Shown here piece by piece: positions 31,563 through 39,949 of a stretch of DNA of 64,000 bases. This DNA comes from Agrobacterium tumefaciens. Its GTDB lineage: Bacteria > Pseudomonadota > Alphaproteobacteria > Rhizobiales > Rhizobiaceae. The DNA lies in NCBI GenBank assembly GCA_025560025.1, contig CP048486.1, forward strand, positions 1,430,001 to 1,494,000, written 5' to 3'. The notes beneath the pieces were generated by a model, which saw only the letters and a program-made list of their open reading frames with translations, was not told the origin of the DNA and ran no database searches. Numbering within the stretch: position 1 is the stretch's first letter; each line of letters starts with the position of its first letter. The position numbers and the translations under genes are program-made.

Positions 31563-32225
31563 ATGGTTGCGATCTGCTCCGGCTATATCCATCTATCGAC
31601 CATGAAAAAGAAACCTGAAGACAATGGGCCTGAACTCATCAAGACGTGGTCACTTCCCACATCTATAACGCTCGGATCGGCGGTCCGTGCCAAAGGAATC
31701 CTCCAGGAAATCCGAGCCCGGCTTCCTACGACAGTTCGCAAGGCGCTTGATCTCGATGCCGCCACCCTGACGCTGGCGATGCCCGAGACTTCGAGAGCGA
31801 TGTTCCGCGCGACATCAGCATCGATTTCAGAAATTCTCGTAAGCATCGAAACTCTCCTGGTGATCCCGCGGGAGATCGAGGACATCCTGACGATCTCCAC
31901 CTCAGAACGACGCCGCTGGTTGGAGGATGGTCGCCTTCCCTCAGCAGGCACGCGTACCGTGAAGCTGCGCGGACGTGCCCGTCAGATCACGTTCCATGTG
32001 TTCGATCCTGCCGTGGTCGTGGACATACTCGACCGCGGTGCCGTCGATGAATGGCGCCAGGACGATATCGCAATGACGGCAGAGAAACGTCGACAATCAG
32101 CTATGAAGGCGAAGCTAACCAAAACGCTTCATATTGGCACGAAGAAGCCGACTCGGAAAGATGGATCGAACCCGTCCCCGTTGCGCGGATGGGACGAGTT
32201 CGATGCAGATGGCTTTCTGAGGTAG
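31563..32225 (+). CDS. Hypothetical protein with possible helix-turn-helix
   Basis: About 220 residues, not recognised. The N-terminal half is predicted to be helical (ILQEIRARLPTTVRKALDL). Around residue 110, LTISTSERRRWLEDGRLPSA resembles the DNA-recognition part of an excisionase/MerR-like winged helix. The C-terminus is basic, then acidic. GGAGG nine bases before the ATG at 31563 supports this start; MKKKPED at 31602 is an alternative. No partner gene is adjacent. A regulatory role is only a guess. Confidence 0.5.
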   Translation: MVAICSGYIHLSTMKKKPEDNGPELIKTWSLPTSITLGSAVRAKGILQEIRARLPTTVRKALDLDAATLTLAMPETSRAMFRATSASISEILVSIETLLVIPREIEDILTISTSERRRWLEDGRLPSAGTRTVKLRGRARQITFHVFDPAVVVDILDRGAVDEWRQDDIAMTAEKRRQSAMKAKLTKTLHIGTKKPTRKDGSNPSPLRGWDEFDADGFLR

Positions 32226-32503
32226 GTGGAGGCTCATGTTCCGCTATGGCCCCTTTGCGCAGATATGGGTGAAAGAGGGGCAGAAATTGGCGCTGCACGT
32301 TGCACGAATTAACTCTCGCGCGTCGGTCTAAGGATCGTAGCTTGGACCGACGTGGCGACGACGAAAACAATCATCCTTACGGGAAGGAACGGTTGCCTGA
32401 CGGTTCAGGTAGCATCAGTCGAAAGAGGAGCGGACAAATTGCATAAGCTCTTAGGACTTCATTAGCCCCCGCAAAGCTCGTTATGGGCAAAGGGAGGAAG
32501 CAC

Positions 32504-32732
32504 GTGATCGACTGGTTATTGTCCCACGGGGCTGAGGCCGATATCGTCGCGAACCTCCTGCCACTCCTGATCGCCTATCTCCTGGCGCTGCCGATCGGCT
32601 GGGACAGAGAACAGCATGAACGCAGCACGGGCCTGCGGACATTTCCTTTGGTTGCGATGGCTTCCTGCGGCTTCATCGAGGCGACCGAAACCGTTACAAC
32701 TGGCAATCCGGAAGCAACTGCTCGGAACCGCT
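32504..32732 (+). pseudogene. MgtC/SapB family gene, 5' fragment
   Basis: A GTG start six bases after GGGAGG opens a frame encoding LLPLLIAYLLALPIGWDREQ, STGLRTFPLVAMASCGFIEA and TGNPEATAR, the first two helices of MgtC/SapB membrane proteins. At about 32732 the similarity stops abruptly and the sequence becomes the opposite-strand transposase fragment. About 75 of the usual 150-230 codons remain. The good initiation signals suggest the break is recent. Confidence 0.8.
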
Positions 32733-32907
32733 TGATAAGACGGAATGCCGTTGCTCGACTGACTTCGAGTTCGGCAGCAAGCAGCGCTATATCCCCGGAA
32801 GTTACATCGCCAGATCGACACTTCAGAAATCCTCGGATGGCCTCCGCGCGTCGACACGCCTCATCCCAAAGCGTTTTGCCAATCTCGTCAGGAAATTGAT
32901 CATTCAT
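32720..32907 (-). mobile_element. Transposase N-terminal fragment (Mu/Tn552/Tn7-type DDE)
   Basis: About 63 residues: MNDQFPDEIGKTLWDEACRR, EAIRGFLKCRSG and an HTH region LEVSRATAFRLIKRF. This resembles the N-terminal DNA-binding part of large rve-domain transposases (TniA/TnsB-like) found in rhizobia. The frame then runs into antisense MgtC sequence, so the catalytic domain is lost. The start lies just inside a set of repeated end motifs (32941-33021), the normal place for such a gene. The family is a judgement from memory. Confidence 0.55.
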
Positions 32908-32940
32908 ACTGAAACACCGTCGATTTCGTCGACGATTGAA

Positions 32941-33021
32941 TCTCACATTAAGTGTTAAGTCTCAAATTAAGTGCAAGGCTATCTTGTTGAAACTGTTGGG
33001 GCGGAATCTCACGATTGAATG
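32941..33021. repeat. Repeated transposon-end motifs
   Basis: TCTCACATTAAGTG (32941-32954) recurs as TCTCAAATTAAGTG (32960-32973), 19 bases on, and more loosely as TCTCACGATTGAATG (33007-33021). Multiple spaced repeats next to a transposase start are characteristic of TnsB/TniA-type binding sites. A possible outer tip, read on the minus strand, is TGTGTCGCGAGC near 33045. Confidence 0.55.
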
Positions 33022-33045
33022 CAAAAGGGCAACCGCTCGCGACAC

Positions 33046-33687
33046 ATATGATGGCGATCCGTTTGTCGATGGTCAATGGCTGGCGATCTACCTCTATCAT
33101 CGGTTCTACCGGCTGCCAGCCGGCCGATTTCTATGCTGAAATTGTCAAAGCGATATGGTTTTCCAGATCATTTGATAAGAACAATAGCATTTGATCACAG
33201 GAATTTACGTGGTGGTACATTGGACTTGGAATGGCTCCACCCAACACAAAATTTAAAGCTGGGCCAATTTTTCGCAAGCGGAAAAGTTGCTGACCAAAGA
33301 CGCTTGCAATGTTGCTGCAATCATTCCATTCGAACCTTGTTCCAGTAACCTCTATAAGGCCCTGTAACGCAATGTACGGATGGGTTGTGGGTTGGGCGGA
33401 GAAATGTGGGCACAAGCTTGTCTTGGCGCAGCTGATTGAGGAGAAGATGTCAGGTTCTGCTGTCAAGCGCGTTTTGGAGAGCGCCACCGCCAGCTTGTTC
33501 AAAGAACCAAGAGTGTTCTCAATGACCTGGAATTTACCTACTTTCCAGCTGGATTTCAGGAAAAGCGGCCAGTGCCCCAAGCGTAAAGTAATAGCATAAT
33601 GACGGCGACATCCACCGCAAGTAACAAATGCAGCAGTCGCGCCGTCAAGCTGACCATCGAACTTCTGGCGTCTTTGGACAAAGCTTA
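33046..33687. other. Gap beyond the transposon end
   Basis: About 640 bases that look A+T-richer than the surroundings. The first 90 bases encode an open stretch (FVDGQWLAIYLYHRFYRLPA), possibly a gene scrap. Frames of 96 (plus) and 149 codons (minus) further on overlap each other and have no recognisable product. Confidence 0.35.
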
Positions 33688-34992
33688 ATGACGCATTTCA
33701 TTTCCACTGCTCGCAGAGATGTGGGGCGCGCTAAAGTTCTAAAGGGTGCCGGGCCATTTTCGACTTTCGAATGTATGGTGGCGTGGCGCTATCTTTGGAC
33801 CAAACGCAAGCAAGCCAGCGCCTCAGTCATCGCTATCATTTCGTTTATTGGGATCATGCTGGGGGTTGCCACGCTGATCACTGTGATGGCGGTCATGAAC
33901 GGCTTCCGTACGGAACTTCTAACGCGTATTCTCGGCATCAACGGGCACTTGCTAGTCGAACCGTTTGATGCTCCGCTGGTAGATTATGAATCCATCGCTA
34001 AGGGTATCAGTAGCATCGCCGGCATAAAATATGCGATCCCGCTAGTGGAAGGGCAAGTGCTGGCATCCCACTCGGGAGTCAGCACCGGGGCGATAGTGCG
34101 CGGTATTCGGGGTTTTGATCTTGGTAGGATCACGCTAGTCGCCAAGAACATCCGCGACGGCAATATTGCCGGTTTCGAGGCGAGTGAGGGTGTAATCATC
34201 GGCACACGTATGGCGCAGAACCTCAAGCTCCAGCTTGGCGATATGCTGACTATGGTTTTCCCTAGCAGTAATTTGGTGCAGTCGCAGAGCACGCTCTTGA
34301 AAGTTTATCCGGTGAGCGCGATTTTCGAAGTCGGGATGTCGCAATATGATGCATCGGTCATCTACATGCCAATCTTGGAAGCGCAGCAATCCTTCAAGGT
34401 AGAGCGCCAGGCGCAAATGATCGAAGTTTTCGTCGATAATCCGGACGCAGTGAATTCGCTATCCAAATCTATTGAGGCGGTTGTGCCACTGCGGATCAGG
34501 CTGACAGATTGGCGGCAACGCAATCAAACCTTTTTTGCCGCTCTTCAGGTTCAACGGAATGCGATGCTCATAATCCTGACACTGATTGTGGTCGTTGCCG
34601 CTCTCAACATCATATCTGGTCTCATCATGCTGGTTAGGGACAAGCGTCGGGAAATTGCTGTCTTACGTACCATTGGTGCCTCCCGTGGTTCGGTTATGCG
34701 CATCTTCATGATGACTGGCGCAATCCTCGGTGCGACCGGCACAATGGCCGGCGTAGCGTTGGGAATAGCCATCTGCCTACACATCGAGCGCCTCCGGCAA
34801 TTCCTCTCTTGGGTAACGGGCACTGCGTTGTTCAATCCAGAACTCTATTTTCTTAGTGAGTTGCCCGCGCGTTTGGAATTGAGTGAAACCCTTTCGGTAG
34901 CGATGATGGCCCTTATTCTGTCCTTTCTAGCCACGCTTTACCCAGCCTGGCGCGCTGCAAGCCTTGATCCTATCGACGCGCTGAAGTCCTAG
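33688..34992 (+). CDS. LolC/LolE-type lipoprotein-release ABC permease
   Basis: About 434 residues with the LolC/E architecture: one N-terminal helix (SVIAIISFIGIMLGVATLITV), a large periplasmic MacB-like domain (about 65-285), then three C-terminal helices in an FtsX domain ending YPAWRAASLDPIDALKS. Residues FECMVAWRYLW before the first helix are typical. LolC/E with the ATPase LolD extracts lipoproteins from the inner membrane. No lolD is adjacent, so this may be a lone extra copy. The start is uncertain; an ATG 20 codons earlier and MVAWRYLW at 33771 are alternatives. Confidence 0.87.
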   Translation: MTHFISTARRDVGRAKVLKGAGPFSTFECMVAWRYLWTKRKQASASVIAIISFIGIMLGVATLITVMAVMNGFRTELLTRILGINGHLLVEPFDAPLVDYESIAKGISSIAGIKYAIPLVEGQVLASHSGVSTGAIVRGIRGFDLGRITLVAKNIRDGNIAGFEASEGVIIGTRMAQNLKLQLGDMLTMVFPSSNLVQSQSTLLKVYPVSAIFEVGMSQYDASVIYMPILEAQQSFKVERQAQMIEVFVDNPDAVNSLSKSIEAVVPLRIRLTDWRQRNQTFFAALQVQRNAMLIILTLIVVVAALNIISGLIMLVRDKRREIAVLRTIGASRGSVMRIFMMTGAILGATGTMAGVALGIAICLHIERLRQFLSWVTGTALFNPELYFLSELPARLELSETLSVAMMALILSFLATLYPAWRAASLDPIDALKS

Positions 34993-35284
34993 TATTACGG
35001 GGCAAACGACGATTCTTTGAAGATCGGACCGAAATAAAAGACGGGTTGAACGCAATGTCATGCTGAACGGCATTGATCGTTAGCCGCATTTTCACAGCGA
35101 TGCGCTTCTTTGGTCGTCCGGAGAAATCACATAGAATGCGGCATGTCGGCGATCAACGACGACAAAAGCTCATCCGCGCACGGAGCTAGCTTTACCGTGC
35201 AGTCGCCGTTCGCATAAGTTCGCGCTGACGAAGCTGTATTTTGCATAATGCCGTTACCGCCCCTGGCGATCACGCCACCGCCCC
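34993..35284. other. Gap without a recognisable gene
   Basis: About 290 bases after the LolC/E gene. No recognisable coding frame. Confidence 0.35.
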
Positions 35285-35382
35285 GCCTCGGCCGCCACCG
35301 TGTCGGACAACTGTTGGGCGGAGGCGATTGCGGTGGAAAGCATTATGGCGAGAACTGCCTCGCAGAGAAATCTCATTTTCAT
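35285..35382 (-). pseudogene. Gamma-glutamyltransferase 5' fragment
   Basis: About 32 codons reading MKMRFLCEAVLAIMLSTAIA then SAQQLSDTVAAEA. They match the signal peptide and first residues of the intact gamma-glutamyltransferase at 58599-60356 (MELRFLSEAFLAFILSAAIV, SAQQASDTVAPEK), also clearly at the DNA level. The similarity ends after this and the frame stops soon. It is a scrap of a related gene. Confidence 0.7.
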
Positions 35383-35559
35383 TAGCGTTGGAAACGGAGC
35401 CTCCGTTAAAAGCAGTGTCGCCGGTTCGATTTGCATCAAGAGCGACCGGGTTGGTAGTCGCGTGCTGTGCGGGTTAACGTGGTCCCAGACACCATGCTTT
35501 CGGAATGCCGCTCGTGCACCTCGATCTACTCATTCCGACGCACGGGACGGGTTTACACC

Positions 35560-36438
35560 TCAGTTGCCCCTCGGTTCAACAGAGACTGTTGCGGTCCTCC
35601 CCGCAATAAGGTTGACCGACTTCGGACCGTCGTCGATCTTAATCCGCACTGGAATCCTCTGGGCCAGACGGACCCATGAAAATGTTGGAGCAACGCTAGC
35701 TAGCGAGCCTGCAGTATCGCTTCGCTCGCGATCCTCAATCCCGGCGGCAACACCTGCGACATGGCCGATAATCGGTTGCTGTTCTCCCATGATCTCGATC
35801 TTCACGCGATCTCCGACGTGAATCCGCGGGAGTTTTGTTTCTTCAAAGTACCCCGCAACGTAGATGGCGTCACTTTCTATTAGCACCCCGACCGCATTTC
35901 CCGCGGAGACATAGGTGCCCCGACGTAAAGGGAAGTTCGTGATTTTGCCTGAGACTGGCGCTTTCACGGTTGTCCGGTCAAGGTTCAGCTTCGCCAGATC
36001 AAGGGCGACGAGTGCCGATTGGTAAGCAGCGTCTGCCTGGTACCGCAGGCTTTCTGCGTGCTGCCACTCCTTGAGGCTGGCGGCTTCTTTAGAGGCGAGC
36101 AGTTGATATCGTTCGAAGTCGATCTTCGCCAGATCCGCTGCGGCCTTACTGCTGCGCACTTGGGCCTCTGCCTGGCGCAGCGAGAGTTCGAAACGGTCTT
36201 TTTCGATCCGAAACAGGGGCATCCCTTTCTCGACTTGCACGTTGTCGGATACCAAAACCTCCGTGACGGGTCCCGACACATCTGGTGCCAGACGAACGAT
36301 ATCTGCCCGGATGTGAGCGTCGCGCGTCCACGGTGCCTCCATGTAGAAAGACCACAGGTGCCAGCTTAGAACCGCTGCGCAACATACCATGGATAAGGTC
36401 AACAGGGCTCTGCCCAAGGTGATGGTAAAATTTTTCAT
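35560..36438 (-). CDS. HlyD-family membrane fusion protein (AaeA-like)
   Basis: 292 residues. N-terminal membrane anchor (LLTLSMVCCAAVLSWHLW), then a biotinyl-lipoyl half-motif (RLAPDVSGPVTEVLVSDNVQ), a short coiled-coil hairpin (about 90-150), the second lipoyl half (TTVKAPVSGKITNFPLRRG) and a beta-barrel. This is the periplasmic adaptor of FUSC-type aromatic acid efflux pumps. It is the last gene of a four-gene operon; its ATG overlaps the DUF1656 stop. An outer-membrane partner is not encoded nearby. Confidence 0.92.
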   Translation of the reverse strand: MKNFTITLGRALLTLSMVCCAAVLSWHLWSFYMEAPWTRDAHIRADIVRLAPDVSGPVTEVLVSDNVQVEKGMPLFRIEKDRFELSLRQAEAQVRSSKAAADLAKIDFERYQLLASKEAASLKEWQHAESLRYQADAAYQSALVALDLAKLNLDRTTVKAPVSGKITNFPLRRGTYVSAGNAVGVLIESDAIYVAGYFEETKLPRIHVGDRVKIEIMGEQQPIIGHVAGVAAGIEDRERSDTAGSLASVAPTFSWVRLAQRIPVRIKIDDGPKSVNLIAGRTATVSVEPRGN

Positions 36439-36644
36439 GTTTGCAACCAGTTGAGAACAGCGGAAAGCACGCCAAGGAGGGTGATATAAAGCGCGAGGTT
36501 GAACAGCGAGCGATGCCACACCGCTGAATAAAGCCCCATCCTGCCGAACACCGGTATGAGTACCCGGAGCAGACCGTATGCACACACCGCGAGCGCGGAT
36601 AACCAAGGCAGGAAGACACCATAGAGATCGAATTGTCCGGTCAC
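36435..36644 (-). CDS. DUF1656 small membrane protein (AaeX-like)
   Basis: 69 residues with two membrane helices (YGVFLPWLSALAVCAYGLLR and LFNLALYITLLGVLSAVL). DUF1656 proteins accompany FUSC permeases and HlyD adaptors as a small third subunit, like AaeX. It overlaps both neighbours by ATGA, which indicates strict co-translation. Confidence 0.92.
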   Translation of the reverse strand: MTGQFDLYGVFLPWLSALAVCAYGLLRVLIPVFGRMGLYSAVWHRSLFNLALYITLLGVLSAVLNWLQT

Positions 36645-38671
36645 CTGGCGCTCCTATTCGATGGAGACGTTGTCGAAACCGGAGGATCCGTCTCCGGTGC
36701 AAGGCACAGACGAAGAGCGGCCGCGTGCACCATGAGTTCCGTGTCGGCGTCCGTTAAGGAAAGGTCCGCGGTTGAAAGCATAAAGGCATCCAGCATACCA
36801 AGTGCACGCTCCATGGCCTCGCCACGCCTGGCGGGTGTAATCCGATACAAGAGCTCCAGCGCCGAGAAGATGACTTCGGCCCGGACACAAACAGGTATCG
36901 AGGCTTCATCCGAGCGTACCTGCATTGCCGTTATGTGCAGCCCCGCGCGCAGGTCCCTCATCAGGTCGGCATCGGAGGTGCCGGAGGTGGCGGGTAGTTT
37001 CGCCGCCCTGACTGCAAACATGCCTGCCACGTCGATGACGTGATGGCGCGTGACATGCGCGTCGGCATGTTGGCCCGCCGCGATCCCGGCGACATGCGCC
37101 TGTGTCACTGAGAAAAGCCTCCTGGCATTCGTCTCTGCTCTCACAGATCGAAAGATGCCGCACACCACGATCGCCCAGACCATCCCAAGAACAGTCGCGG
37201 TACCCGAGTTTACAAACATTATGAAGTCGCTGCTCTGCTGTGCCTGAAGAGTAAGAAGAAGTGGAAAGTTTATACAAAGGCCCATGCCGACGATCGCAAG
37301 CGAAGGCACGGCAAGGCAAATCCCTGCAGGTATCAGGAAGAGGCCTAGTGCAGCGACAAGCGGCACAAAACCATCGATCAGCGGAAGGATCGCGAAGGCA
37401 TAGACGGACGCAGCGATGACCGACCCGATGGTGACGTACACGAATTTGCGCATGGCTGGCACCGGATCGTCCATCGTCGCCAGAAGGCAGCAAAGTACGC
37501 CTGAAATCTGGGCAAATGCCATGCCGTCGGTCCACGTGCTGGCGATCCAGAAGGTGATTGATGTGGTGAGGCAGATCGCAACCGTCAGTGCCGAAAGCAA
37601 CGCCATGGCGATGTCAGCGTGCTGGGCTGGGATGTTTTCCCGAGACGCGAAGCGGCCAACTGCCTTCGCTGCATTCTCTTCATTCAAAGCGTCTCGAAGC
37701 GACTGATACTCATGAGAAACTTGAGCAATATTCCGCAAGTTCCGCGAAAAATTGGCAAGAAGAAGCTCTTCCCATGACCGAGGCGCTTCGAAAGAGGCTG
37801 GCGCATCGGTTTTGATCCCGAATAGTTCCGGGGAGCTTAACGATGTCGATCCGATCGCCGCAATCATCGACATGGCCTGCTCCGTGCCCGGAGTGCGGAG
37901 TCTGGCCAATGCCCTTCGCTGATCCTCGAGTTCGCTCAATAACGGAAGAATGGCGACCATGCGGTGCTGCAGTGACCTCACAAGTGAAACGGCAGATCGA
38001 TATCTTGATCCGTCATATCGAAGGTGGACTGTGAACGACCGCAGGTCCGCCGCTTCTGCGGCCAAGGCGTATCGTTCCGCTCTGTTTCGGGCTTGATCCG
38101 CCTTGGCGGTTGCAGTTGCCGCAAGGAGCACCTGCGCCCTTGCCATCCAAGCATCGATCCGCTCGAGCAGTGCTGTGCCGACATGGACTGGAAAAACAAC
38201 GTGGCTGACGATCGAGGCGCACAGGATTGCAAGTCCGATCTCCTCGACCCGCGCAACGACAGTGTCAAACGTGCTTGCGGGCGCCGTGACAAGTGGCAAT
38301 CCTGCTAGAAGCACGGTGTATCCGGCCAGCAGGGAAACATAGCTGCGGGGTGTGCGATCAAGAAGGCTGATTAACGTGCATCCCGACGCCCACAAGATAA
38401 TCGCTGCGGAAAGCAGTGGGGGTGAGTTCACGAGATTTGGGACCATGATGATGGTCGCGCCGCCCCCGATCAGTGTTCCTAGCAATCGATAGAACGATTT
38501 TGATGAGATGGCGCCCGAAAGGGGATGAGCAACGATGTAGACGGTTGAAACGGCCCAAAACGGTCGCGGCAGATCGAACCTTATTGCGAGGTAATAAGCA
38601 AGCATTGCCGCAAGGAATGTCTTCAATGAAAAGATCACGTTCCCGGGGGTGACAAAGGTTCGAACGCTCAT
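36641..38671 (-). CDS. FUSC-family efflux permease (aromatic acid / fusaric acid type)
   Basis: 676-residue inner-membrane protein in two halves. Each half has a cluster of about five or six membrane helices (roughly 15-165 and 355-500) followed by a soluble cytoplasmic part. The opening FSLKTFLAAMLAYYLAIRFD with PRPFWAVSTVYIVAHP is characteristic of FUSC/AaeB proteins, which export hydroxybenzoates, fusaric acid or similar weak acids. It is coupled by ATGA overlaps to the gene before it and the DUF1656 gene after it. A divergent AraC-type regulator probably controls it. Confidence 0.93.
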   Translation of the reverse strand: MSVRTFVTPGNVIFSLKTFLAAMLAYYLAIRFDLPRPFWAVSTVYIVAHPLSGAISSKSFYRLLGTLIGGGATIIMVPNLVNSPPLLSAAIILWASGCTLISLLDRTPRSYVSLLAGYTVLLAGLPLVTAPASTFDTVVARVEEIGLAILCASIVSHVVFPVHVGTALLERIDAWMARAQVLLAATATAKADQARNRAERYALAAEAADLRSFTVHLRYDGSRYRSAVSLVRSLQHRMVAILPLLSELEDQRRALARLRTPGTEQAMSMIAAIGSTSLSSPELFGIKTDAPASFEAPRSWEELLLANFSRNLRNIAQVSHEYQSLRDALNEENAAKAVGRFASRENIPAQHADIAMALLSALTVAICLTTSITFWIASTWTDGMAFAQISGVLCCLLATMDDPVPAMRKFVYVTIGSVIAASVYAFAILPLIDGFVPLVAALGLFLIPAGICLAVPSLAIVGMGLCINFPLLLTLQAQQSSDFIMFVNSGTATVLGMVWAIVVCGIFRSVRAETNARRLFSVTQAHVAGIAAGQHADAHVTRHHVIDVAGMFAVRAAKLPATSGTSDADLMRDLRAGLHITAMQVRSDEASIPVCVRAEVIFSALELLYRITPARRGEAMERALGMLDAFMLSTADLSLTDADTELMVHAAALRLCLAPETDPPVSTTSPSNRSAR

Positions 38672-39033
38672 ACATCATCCACCGCGTGAGCGTCGACCTG
38701 CGTCGCGCCTCTGTCACCCATGGAGGTGGTCAGTCCGTAGAGTTCAGGCGAGACGTAGCAAAAAAACGGTGTCGCTAAGCATGCATGCATATAAGCATCA
38801 GACAGATCAGCGCTTGAAACGACCGACGGTGTCCGTGATCGGGGGGCAAACCAAACGCCAACTCTCTCAAGGAAGGCTTTCACGGCCATTTGCGCGATAG
38901 CTATGCGGCTGGCCCTGCGCCCCTCGCTGTCTGGAGGCATGATGTAATGCTTGGAATCGCAGGTATGAGGCAATCGAATTTCTGTCTGAAAGATATCAGA
39001 CCAGTATCCAGGCTCATGATGTTGCACTGACAT
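38668..39033 (-). CDS. Unidentified first gene of the FUSC operon
   Basis: About 121 residues, soluble, starting MSVQHHEPGYWSDIFQ, with GGAGA seven bases before this ATG. Its stop overlaps the FUSC start (ATGA), so it is translated together with the pump. It contains a helical segment (RRASRIAIAQMAVKAFLERV) and a Cys-bearing region (AYMHACLATPFFCYV). Not recognised, and not a standard member of aaeXAB-type operons. It could be a regulator or substrate-handling partner, but this is inference from position only. Confidence 0.7.
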   Translation of the reverse strand: MSVQHHEPGYWSDIFQTEIRLPHTCDSKHYIMPPDSEGRRASRIAIAQMAVKAFLERVGVWFAPRSRTPSVVSSADLSDAYMHACLATPFFCYVSPELYGLTTSMGDRGATQVDAHAVDDV

Positions 39034-39103
39034 CGTCATTCTCCGAATTATCTGGGATGACTCTATCGACAAAGCCTGTTGATGAATTTAGATATCCTCT
39101 CAA

Positions 39104-39910
39104 ATGATGACTAAATTCCACCATCCGCCCTTGTCTCTTTCTGCAGCCCTGGGCGACCACGACCTAGAAAAGTCCGCGGCGCGAGTGCACGCTGTGAGGA
39201 TCGATGTATCCCAGAACGAACGGGAGGCACCTGAACACCGCCACCAAAAAGGGCAGCTTGTCATGGCCTCACGGGGCGGCGTGACATGTCGCGTTCCAAG
39301 CGGGATGTGGATGGTGCCGCCCCATTGCGGCGTCTGGGTTCCGGGTGGCATGCCGCATAGCAACGTGGCAACCGCCAACGCGCGTTTGTTTTTTCTGTTC
39401 ATCGAGCCGGGCGCTGCCGATCTGCCGGACCGGTGCTGCACACTGTCTCTATCCCCGCTCATCCGGGAGCTTATCATTGAGATGGCTAATCAGCCCGCAG
39501 CAGTGACCGCAGATTCAGAACTCATGGCAACACTCCTTTTGTCGGCATTATCGCGGATGCCGATAGAGCATCTTCATCTCCCGCTTACAGATGAGCCCCG
39601 GCTTATGCGGATTGCATCGGAGCTTGCTGACCATCCTGCCGATCGCAGTACGATGGCGCTATGGGCAAGGCGGGTCGGGATGAGTGAGAATTCGCTCGCA
39701 CGTCTCGTCCAGCACCAGACCGGTCTCACATTCGGTCGTTGGCGACAGCAGCTGCAATTGATCGTCGCAATCCGCAGCCTCGCGGCCGGGTCGACAGTTC
39801 AGCAGGTTTCGGGCGACCTTGGATATGAATCCGTGTCTGCGTTTATCACGATGTTCAAGAAAGCGCTTGGTACATCGCCAGCCAGATATTTAGGTAACTT
39901 TGACCGGTAG
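39104..39910 (+). CDS. AraC-family regulator with cupin domain
   Basis: 268 residues. The N-terminal cupin (about 30-110; EAPEHRHQKGQLVMASRGG and VPPHCGVWVPGGMPH) likely binds a small ligand. The C-terminal AraC domain (about 165-265) ends VSGDLGYESVSAFITMFKKA, a typical second helix-turn-helix. It is divergent from the FUSC operon across about 70 bases, so it is the probable local regulator, sensing an aromatic acid exported by the pump. A VOC protein gene follows on the same strand. Confidence 0.92.
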   Translation: MMTKFHHPPLSLSAALGDHDLEKSAARVHAVRIDVSQNEREAPEHRHQKGQLVMASRGGVTCRVPSGMWMVPPHCGVWVPGGMPHSNVATANARLFFLFIEPGAADLPDRCCTLSLSPLIRELIIEMANQPAAVTADSELMATLLLSALSRMPIEHLHLPLTDEPRLMRIASELADHPADRSTMALWARRVGMSENSLARLVQHQTGLTFGRWRQQLQLIVAIRSLAAGSTVQQVSGDLGYESVSAFITMFKKALGTSPARYLGNFDR

Positions 39911-39949
39911 CATCATGAAATTCAGTTATCACCTGAGAGGAGATAAAGC

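Noticed and set aside
32941..33021. Spaced repeats resembling a short CRISPR array
   Set aside because: Only three imperfect copies with unequal spacing, next to a transposase start and with no cas genes; better explained as transposon-end binding sites.
33131..33599. Overlapping 149-codon (minus) and 96-codon (plus) frames next to the transposon end
   Set aside because: Neither has a recognisable product or strong start; they exclude each other, so neither is reported as a gene.
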